Shown here: in pieces, positions 58,327 through 64,000 of the stretch
How positions within the stretch are numbered: the stretch's first letter is position 1
Layout of the letters: the number at the start of each line of letters is the position of its first letter
Position numbers and translations under genes: made by a program
The notes under the pieces: model-generated
What the model saw: the letters and a program-made list of their open reading frames with translations, nothing else
What the model was told of the DNA's origin: nothing
Database searches by the model: none
Assembly (NCBI GenBank): GCA_016188575.1
Contig: JACPHN010000019.1
Span: 62,001 to 126,000, forward strand
Source: Candidatus Schekmanbacteria bacterium
GTDB taxonomy: Bacteria > CSSED10-310 > JACPHN01
Length of the DNA stretch: 64,000 nt
Direction: 5' to 3'

Positions 58327-58843
58327 CGTGTCTCTCCTCATGCGTGTTCCGATACGGAGGCCCGACTCCGGACATGCAAGCCACTTGCCAGGCCGGGCGG
58401 GCGACCCCGGCAATCGGCGCCCGCCCATGCCCGGCCGGCGGCACGATCACGGTCGGCGGGCTCTGCCAGATAGGGGCGGTGCTTTTCGGAGCCGCCGGGA
58501 GGGTCAACCCTGCGTTTCCCGCACATCCGCAATGCACTCGTGATCGTCCTGCATTGCGAAAACGTCGTTCTCGCGCAGAGCCGTAGGGATGAGGTGCCTT
58601 GTCTCGCTTTTGTCGTCCCTCCTGGCCCCGCGCACCGGGTCGACCAGAAATGCCTTCCAGATCATCTTCGCGCATGTCTTTCTCCACCACCGTCGCGCCC
58701 GCGATAGGTTTGGGGCCGAATCGACCCCGACCTCGGATTCCCGGGCGTCGGCAGCCGGACTGGCCGCCGCGCCCAGGCTCACCGGATGCTTCGAAGCGCT
58801 GCTGTAGACGCCGTAGTAAACCGCCATCGCTCGCGCTCGTCCG
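58327..58843. other. 517-base region without an intact gene
   Basis: Contains the leader of paralogue B and, to the right, sequence that may be further decay of the cysteine-desulfurase remnant (for example 'YSSASKHPVSLG' in one minus frame). No frame can be supported. Confidence 0.4.
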
Positions 58844-59034
58844 GTACGTGCCGTCGGCGCCAAGGAAGGCGGCGACGCGGTCGCGGGCGAGCACGAGCTG
58901 GCGGCGGGCTTCGCGTCCGCGGCGGTGCGGCGAGCAGGGTTGCCGGACGCCTCGCGCATGGTCGCGCACATGGCCTGGCACACCTCATCGATGGGCGGCG
59001 CCGATGCATCGTTGTCGAAGTAGACATCCTTCAC
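58844..59034 (-). pseudogene. Cysteine desulfurase (NifS/IscS-type) remnant, frameshifted
   Basis: The first frame from 59034 starts 'MKDVYFDNDASAPPIDEVCQ' and reaches 'MREASGNPA', matching the class V aminotransferase N-terminus (VYFDNNATTP ... GNPSS). A neighbouring minus frame continues the same protein: 'CSPHRRGREARRQLVLARDR' then 'VAAFLGADGTY', matching the H-x2-G-R-x-A-R and V-A-x-x-L-G-A region. Loss of one base near 58925 explains the shift. The PLP Lys, catalytic Cys and all C-terminal domains are absent. A 5' fragment of about 63 codons of a ~390-residue enzyme. Confidence 0.6.
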
Positions 59035-59267
59035 GCCTTCGCCATCCCGCAGTGGACCATTTCGCGGGGCTACGGTTCTCGGGGGTGCTGCGGTTTTCGC
59101 CCGATTTCGGAGTTTCGCGCGGCGCCGCTGAGCTTGTCAAGACGCAAGCAAACCTTGCACTTCTGCCAGCGCGACGGGATCGCGGTGGCGCGGCCGCGAG
59201 CGGGGGTGATATCTTGATTCTTGCCGGTTTCGTCCGGATGAGCGTTCTCCTGCGGAGGGATAGCCGC

Positions 59268-60212
59268 ATGCGCACTGCCCATGACCAACTCGCCAAGCAG
59301 GCGCTCCGGGTGCTCCTCGAGCCCGCCGGCTCCGTCCACCTCGAACAAGAGGTCGCCGGCGAGGTGCTGCGAATCGACGTGTGGTTCACCCCTGACCCCG
59401 GGGCGGATCGCGCAGCGCTGGGTCTGCTCGGCCGCATGGTGGATCGCCCTTGCCTGATCGAGTCGTTTTCCAAGACCCCAGGGGTCCAGACCGGGAGGGA
59501 CTGCGCTGGCAAGCTGCTGAGCTGGCACCGAGTGCTGCGCATTCGCGCTCGCGCCAGCGCCGGTGCGACAAGCAAGGTGACCGCCGGGCCGGTCCCGCTG
59601 CCGCGACTGTGGGTGCTGTCGCCCGGTTCACCCCGCGACGCGCTCGCCGGGCTCGGCCTCGCCCCGGCGCTCGGGTGGCCAGAGGGCGTTCACGTCGCCG
59701 CGCCGGCCTGGCGCCTTGCGGTGGTAGTCCTCGCTGACTTGCCGCGCCAACGATCCACACTCCCGCTCCGACTGCTCGGCCGCGGCCAGACCCAGCGCGA
59801 GGCGGTCGCGGACCTGGTTGTGCTCCCCTCCGATGCTCCAGAGCGCATGCCACTGCTGCGGCTCATCGGACGACTCCGAATCCACGTCGCTGCCCACTCC
59901 CACCAACGTCATCAGGAGTTTCTCATGAACACCAAACCCGCCTTCGAGCTCCTCGAAGCCGAGCTCATCGAAAAAGGCATCGAGAAAGGCATCGAAAAGG
60001 GGATCTAGCGGGGTGAGCTCAAGAAAGCCCGGGAGGCGGTGCTCGCGGTGCTCCAGGCGCGTTTCGGGGCCGTACCCGCCGCGGTCATCCAGCAGGTCGA
60101 GCGCCTCGATCGCCTCCCCGTCCTCGATGCCCTGCTCCGAGATGCCTCCATCGCCACCAGCGTGGTGGAATTCCAGGAAGTCCTGGCACATGACCTGGAC
60201 GATCCGAGCTGA
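59268..60212 (+). pseudogene. Rpn/DUF4351-type nuclease-like gene interrupted by an in-frame TAG
   Basis: From the ATG at 59268 (GGAGG 7 bases before) the frame encodes 246 residues starting 'MRTAHDQLAKQALRVLLEPA' with a PD-(D/E)XK-like N-terminal half and ending in 'AELIEKGIEKGIEKGI' repeats, then TAG at 60006-60008. The same frame continues without further stops to TGA at 60210-60212, reading 'RGELKKAREAVLAVLQARFG' and 'AAVIQQVERLDRLPVLDALL', the helical C-terminus normal for this family. One base change (a Glu or Gln codon to TAG) explains it. The first 246 residues may still be made. Rpn-type proteins are recombination-promoting nucleases or transposase relatives. Confidence 0.65.
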
Positions 60213-60240
60213 ACGGAAGTGCTGCGAAGCAACGTGTGCG

Positions 60241-60681
60241 TTACGTCCGATCGCCGGGCGCGTGACGCTCATTGCAGCGCGCGGTGGCTTCGAGGCTCCA
60301 GTCATCGGTTGGATCTGCTGCCGAGATGAACGTGGCGTGGTCACCGTGAGGCTCAACCGGGACTGTACGAGAGCCGGCGGCAGAAGTGAACCGTGATGAG
60401 CCACCGGCCTGCGGCTGGGCCTTCCGATGGCGCTGCTCGGCCTGGCGGACGGCATGTTTTAGCGTCCCGCGGGGCATCCGTCGAAACGCCTGCGCGGCCT
60501 TGCGCTGCGATTGCCGGCGGGCGGCGGCGGCGGCACAGGCACGACCGCAATAGCGGTTACCGCGATCGCAGTGGGTGCAGATGCGGACCCGTCTACCGCA
60601 GGGCCCGCAAGCAAAGATGCGATAGCTCACCGGGCTGCGTGCGCAGGAGCCGAGCGTGGGCAGGAACGGTTCGCCGGGCAA
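60241..60681 (-). CDS. Zinc-ribbon small protein of the transposon-associated type
   Basis: Up to 146 residues; start uncertain. The core has paired Cys motifs 'FACGPCGRRVRICTHCDRGN' and 'RYCGRACAAAAARRQS' followed by a basic stretch ('RRMPRGTLKHAVRQAEQRHR'). Proteins with this C-x2-C...C-x2-C...C-x3-C and 'R-G-x-x-x-H-A-x-R-Q' pattern recur beside IS66- and IS21-type elements in proteobacteria and are probably DNA-binding accessories. Here no transposase is intact nearby, but a DUF6429 gene follows 570 bases away. The C-terminal half is low-complexity and less convincing. Confidence 0.55.
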   Translation of the reverse strand: MPGEPFLPTLGSCARSPVSYRIFACGPCGRRVRICTHCDRGNRYCGRACAAAAARRQSQRKAAQAFRRMPRGTLKHAVRQAEQRHRKAQPQAGGSSRFTSAAGSRTVPVEPHGDHATFISAADPTDDWSLEATARCNERHAPGDRT

Positions 60682-61251
60682 GAGTGCAGGTGCAACTACG
60701 AGTCATCCATTGGGCGGTTCCCGAAGCCCGGGGAGTCGCATTCCTCGGGCTTCACCCTTTGCGGAGGTGGAGGTGGCGCAGCTTGTCGAACCGCAACGCA
60801 GGAGACGATCTGGCATCCCAGAGGGGGGGCGTCGGTAGAAAAGGCAGCTCAGAGGGCAACGAGAGACGTCTGCACCTGCCGGGCTCTTTGGCTCCACGGC
60901 GCATTCAGGGTCGACTGGTATCCTATTCCTCGATTCCGCCACGGGCAATCGCGGCCGACTGGTCCCTTGGTCCACGATACGTGGCCACCTTCGAGGCCGC
61001 GATTAACGGTCCTGGCCTCGTTGCTGCTCGGCAGGGCGACCCGTAGCGGGCGGGCGATCCGGGGATCCGCGCCGCGCTTGCAGTTGAGCGTGGGGGCGAG
61101 GTACGATGTCGGACCAGCAGCCTGGTCGGAATGGCCCATCATCGGGCATTGCTGTTGCTCGTCTGGGCCGGTGATGTGGAGCACAGGCCATGGGCTCGCA
61201 CTGCAGCGACGCGCCGGGATGGCGGCGTCGAAGAGCGTCGGGAGGTACGCG
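60682..61251. other. 570-base region without a supported gene
   Basis: Several overlapping open frames exist on both strands (for example minus 60849-61274), but none has a ribosome-binding site, family motif or normal composition. Probably degraded mobile-element DNA between the zinc-ribbon and DUF6429 genes. Confidence 0.45.
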
Positions 61252-61485
61252 GTGAAACTCAACACCGGCCGCATCGATGAAGCCGTTTTGGCGCTCCTAC
61301 AGCTTGGGCTCCACGACGGCGCCAGAGCCTGGAAGTCTCACGATTGGGACGCACTGGACCGACTGCATGCAAAGGGCTACATCACCGATCCGGTGGGTAA
61401 AGCAAAGTCCGTCACGCTCACCGAGGAGGGGCTTCGCGAATCAGAGCGTCTGCTCGAAGTGTTGTTTTGCGAACCGGACGAGTAA
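61252..61485 (+). CDS. DUF6429 family protein
   Basis: 77 residues from a GTG at 61252 placed 6 bases after GGGAGG. The sequence ('RIDEAVLALLQLGLHDGARA', 'WKSHDWDALDRLHAKGYITD', 'KSVTLTEEGLRESERLLEVL') is the complete DUF6429 domain, a short winged-helix-like protein commonly found next to IS66-type elements and in accessory DNA. A longer frame through an upstream ATG (61219) is possible but unnecessary. Function unknown. Confidence 0.82.
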   Translation: MKLNTGRIDEAVLALLQLGLHDGARAWKSHDWDALDRLHAKGYITDPVGKAKSVTLTEEGLRESERLLEVLFCEPDE

Positions 61486-61559
61486 CCGCACTCGCCCAGT
61501 CGCAATCCTCGCCTGTGCGACCAACCTTCCAACGCCCGCGGCAACGAAAGGACACGACA

Positions 61560-61943
61560 ATGAGGGTCATGGTGATCGTGAAGGCAACGAAGAACAGCGA
61601 AGCTGGCGTAATGCCGAGCGAGGAGCTGCTCACCGCGATGGGCAGCTATAATGAGGAGCTTGTCAAGGCCGGCATCATGCTCGCGGGCGATGGCCTTCAC
61701 CCGAGCGCCAAGGGCAAGCGCATTCTGTTTTCCGGGAGCAAGCGCTGCGTCGCCGACGGTCCGTTCTCCGAGACGAGGGCGCTCATTGCCGGCTACTGGG
61801 TCTGGCAGGTCCGGTCAATGGAGGAGGCCGTCGAGTGGGCGCTGCGCTGCCCGGATCCGATGCCGGGCGAGGACGCCGAGCTTGAAATTCGCCCCATCTT
61901 CGAGGCGGACGACTTCGGCTCGCGACCTTGCTCTCCTGCTTGA
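61560..61943 (+). CDS. YciI-related (DGPF-domain) protein
   Basis: 127 residues. The ATG at 61560 follows AAAGGA. It carries the family signature 'CVADGPFSETRALIAGYWVW' and N-terminal 'MRVMVIVKATKNSEAGVMPS' with 'EELVKAGIMLAGDGLHPSAK'. These alpha/beta ferredoxin-like-fold proteins are small, often paired with extracytoplasmic-function sigma factors, and mostly of unknown chemistry. No sigma factor is present within the window. The gene starts 74 bases after the DUF6429 stop. Confidence 0.9.
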   Translation: MRVMVIVKATKNSEAGVMPSEELLTAMGSYNEELVKAGIMLAGDGLHPSAKGKRILFSGSKRCVADGPFSETRALIAGYWVWQVRSMEEAVEWALRCPDPMPGEDAELEIRPIFEADDFGSRPCSPA

Positions 61944-62011
61944 GCGCCGCTGCCAACTGAATGGCCCCGCCACCACCGGAGCCGAGCCATGAATGAGGCC
62001 CGATCCGAAAG

Positions 62012-64000
62012 CTAAGGACAAGCGACGGGTGCGGTGCTCAGCACTCCAGAGTTGTTTACCGTTAGCCTGAAACAGTTTGAACCATCTGTGGCTCTCAGGA
62101 TGAGCCCGGTTCCCTGTGTAGAGATGGCTGCATCACCGCCAGCCACCTGAAGTCTCGCGTTGGCACTTGATGTGCCGATCCCGACGTCACCGTCGGAGTC
62201 GATTCTCATGCTTTCAGTTCCTGTGCGATCGGATTGCGTCATCTGATTAACAAAAACCAATACATCTTCACTTTCTCGCCGCATCGCGACGTCGGTGACC
62301 GTTGCGTCACTTGAAGTCAGGCCACCAGGGCCGAATTCGATCTGGGATGACGGGTAAGAGTTTATGCGAAAGAGAGGCTCAGCTTGCCCCCCGATGAAGC
62401 CTTCGAAGTGGCTGCCAACAGTTGTTTTGACAGAGGCCACGATCCCCTTGTTGTCAAACTCGAACACCGATATTCCATCTGGAATTGTCGGGCTTTCGCT
62501 GTATAGAACACGAAATGCAGGACTCCCGTCCCCAGCCGCGATGATCCGTCCGAGCTTGAATGCCGGGTTTGTGACTGCGGGCGTGCCGAGGCTACCGGAG
62601 TGTCTGAATTCAAGTTGACGCTCCGCGCCCGGAACCTGCTCAAGAAGTATGTTGCCTTCTTTTACATATAGTCCTATGTTTGGATCTTGTGATGGTTCTG
62701 TGTTTACTCCGACGCTAGAGAATGACGCGGACGATGGCGCTACCTGTCCTATAGGAGTATTGTCTATCTGTCCGGCAACTATAGTAAGATTATCATCCGC
62801 CTCAGCGTCGGAAACTACAGACGTTGATGCTGCGACGTTTGCCGCACTAACATTCGTCAGGTTCTCGCCATTGCCTGTGAAACTCGTCGCCAGCACGTCA
62901 CCTCCCTCATCCACAGAGAACACCTGAGCCGGTGTGACAGTCCCCTTCGAAATTGCAAAAAACTTCTGGTCTGCCGTCGGAGTATCACTGGTGAAATCTA
63001 ACAGTAGCTGCCCTGAAGCAAGCGTGTTCTCCAGTTCTACGTTAAATCCGCCCGTCAGCTTAAGACCAGCATCCAGTGTGACGGTGTCAGCCAACTGTGC
63101 CCCGTCGATCCCATCGTTGCTTATTCCTACGGTGTCCGATCCCACTGTGATCGCATTGCCGGCTCCCACAGCCAGCGGGCTTTCATCGCCTCCCGTCAGG
63201 CCAGCTCCGGCCACCGAGGGGTCAAGCTGAGCTCCTGTTATTCCGCCGTTGCTGATCCCGACGGTCACCGCGTCGGCCGCGGCGTCTCCTGTGATCGTGA
63301 TGCCGATTCCATTGAGCAATTGCAATGTGTCCGTCGGACTGTCTGCTTTCGGGTCAGTCCCCGCAGAAACATCAATGGTCTCAAAGAGATTCTGCGTAGG
63401 TGTGCCGATCGCAGCGTCCAAATCCTTGAGCGCACCCTGCACCGTCGGGGAGTCGGAGTTGCTCAGCTCGTCGAACACGCCGACCAGGAACGCACCGCTG
63501 TCGTTGGCCGCTGTATTCTCATTGAGCGTCGTCGTACCATCTGTGTTTCCTGCGAACTGTATGTCCTTGATCTCGCTGTCCCTATGTAGCGCTGAAGCAA
63601 TAAAGGCCTCCCCTACTGTTCCACTCGAGACATTTGTGCCACTCAAGGACGCCAGCCCAGAGCCATTGCCAATGAAGCTCTTGGCGGTTGCCGCGCCTTC
63701 CACGCTGAGGTTCGCCATTTTCTCAGGAGAGTTATTCGTGAGACTGAGCGTCGTGTCAGTGCCGCCACTATTCATCTCGAGTGTCTGCGAGGATGTGCTG
63801 GTTCTGACCAGGAAGTCGGACGGCTGCCTACCGGCCAAGGTCTGGGCATCAAGAGCCTCAAAGGCATGGAGTACAGAGCCGAATGGAAGATCGGGACTCA
63901 GTAAATGAAACAGCCCCGAGGTGGCATCTTCCTCACGTGCCGAAAACCACACTCGGAGTCCTAGCTCGTGACCGACCAACGCTGCTGCTGGCAGCGGAGA
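62012..64000 (-). CDS. Tail-fibre-like surface protein, 5' end beyond window
   Basis: The frame is open to the right edge, so 662 C-terminal residues are seen. It contains 'LDAQTLAGRQPSDFLVRT' (the 'DAxTLGGxxxSDF' motif of tail-fibre-like bacterial surface proteins), repeated 'FIGNGSGLASLSGTNVSSGT' and 'FTGNGENLTNVSAANVAAST' hinges, beta-helix-like Gly/Asp/Thr repeats ('GITGAQLDPSVAGAGLTGGD') and 'DGDVGIGTSSANARLQVAGG' near the end. The gene is visibly richer in A+T than the rest of the window, suggesting horizontal origin. No CTERM-type tail: it ends 'NNSGVLSTAPVACP'. Convergent with the YciI-like gene. Confidence 0.78.
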   Translation of the reverse strand, partial: SPLPAAALVGHELGLRVWFSAREEDATSGLFHLLSPDLPFGSVLHAFEALDAQTLAGRQPSDFLVRTSTSSQTLEMNSGGTDTTLSLTNNSPEKMANLSVEGAATAKSFIGNGSGLASLSGTNVSSGTVGEAFIASALHRDSEIKDIQFAGNTDGTTTLNENTAANDSGAFLVGVFDELSNSDSPTVQGALKDLDAAIGTPTQNLFETIDVSAGTDPKADSPTDTLQLLNGIGITITGDAAADAVTVGISNGGITGAQLDPSVAGAGLTGGDESPLAVGAGNAITVGSDTVGISNDGIDGAQLADTVTLDAGLKLTGGFNVELENTLASGQLLLDFTSDTPTADQKFFAISKGTVTPAQVFSVDEGGDVLATSFTGNGENLTNVSAANVAASTSVVSDAEADDNLTIVAGQIDNTPIGQVAPSSASFSSVGVNTEPSQDPNIGLYVKEGNILLEQVPGAERQLEFRHSGSLGTPAVTNPAFKLGRIIAAGDGSPAFRVLYSESPTIPDGISVFEFDNKGIVASVKTTVGSHFEGFIGGQAEPLFRINSYPSSQIEFGPGGLTSSDATVTDVAMRRESEDVLVFVNQMTQSDRTGTESMRIDSDGDVGIGTSSANARLQVAGGDAAISTQGTGLILRATDGSNCFRLTVNNSGVLSTAPVACP

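Noticed and set aside
60849-61274. 141-residue minus-strand open frame
   Set aside because: No start signal, no motif and poor composition; not annotated.

Overview
The window is high-GC DNA (roughly two-thirds G+C by eye) with dense, short-spaced genes. It comes from a Gram-negative bacterium, shown by Sec signal peptides, lipoboxes, an outer-membrane barrel, an F-type ATP synthase and a split proton-translocating transhydrogenase. The mix of huge cell-surface proteins (SBBP, FN3 and DUF11 repeats), GAF/sigma-54-like regulators paired with Ser/Thr kinases, and an envelope operon of S41-family and YibQ-like proteins suggests a deltaproteobacterial-type lineage such as Myxococcota, Desulfobacterota or Binatota. 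This placement is inference from gene content. No rRNA, tRNA, CRISPR array or complete insertion sequence was found.

Layout. 1-5.9 kb (minus strand) is an envelope cluster: TPR lipoprotein, beta-propeller lipoprotein, Tmtc-like GT-C/TPR membrane protein, exosortase-like membrane protein that lacks the expected catalytic Cys, and an FG-GAP surface protein cut by the window edge. 6.0-6.4 kb encodes a small exported protein. 7.0-9.4 kb (minus) is a YibQ-type divergent polysaccharide deacetylase with an S41/PDZ protein that has lost its catalytic Lys. 9.7-13.8 kb (plus) is an ATP synthase operon with b', b, delta, alpha and gamma but no beta, epsilon, a or c, followed by two envelope genes. 16.3-19.3 kb is pntAA-pntAB-pntB. 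19.9-26.4 kb is a two-gene cyclic-nucleotide module: an MBL-fold protein fused to cNMP-binding domains, then a soluble-adenylyl-cyclase-like protein. 26.5-36.2 kb (minus) holds a 1599-residue SBBP/FN3 protein, a JAMM metallopeptidase, and a regulator plus kinase-ATPase pair. 36.5-40.2 kb has metabolic singletons: VOC protein, alpha/beta hydrolase, carbamate kinase and HD protein. 40.4-52.8 kb is one 4131-residue surface protein with twelve ~147-residue repeats, each opening with a calcium-loop-like motif. 52.9-58.3 kb holds a TPR protein, a betagamma-crystallin/propeller protein and two related proteins of unknown family. 58.5-61.5 kb is a zone of decayed or mobile-associated genes. The right edge is a lower-GC tail-fibre-like surface gene.

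How it fits together. Two themes recur. One is surface biology: both giant proteins end in a short Pro-Val-Pro-Ala motif, a hydrophobic segment and an Arg/Lys tail, the layout of exosortase-sorted (CTERM) proteins, and the window also encodes an exosortase-like protein. The other is signalling: the cyclase/MBL-cNMP pair and the sigma-54-like activator/kinase-ATPase pair are self-contained modules. Small DNA repeats are also present: two 134-bp elements with terminal inverted repeats lie in 5' regions, and a 24-bp palindrome sits in frame inside two unrelated genes.
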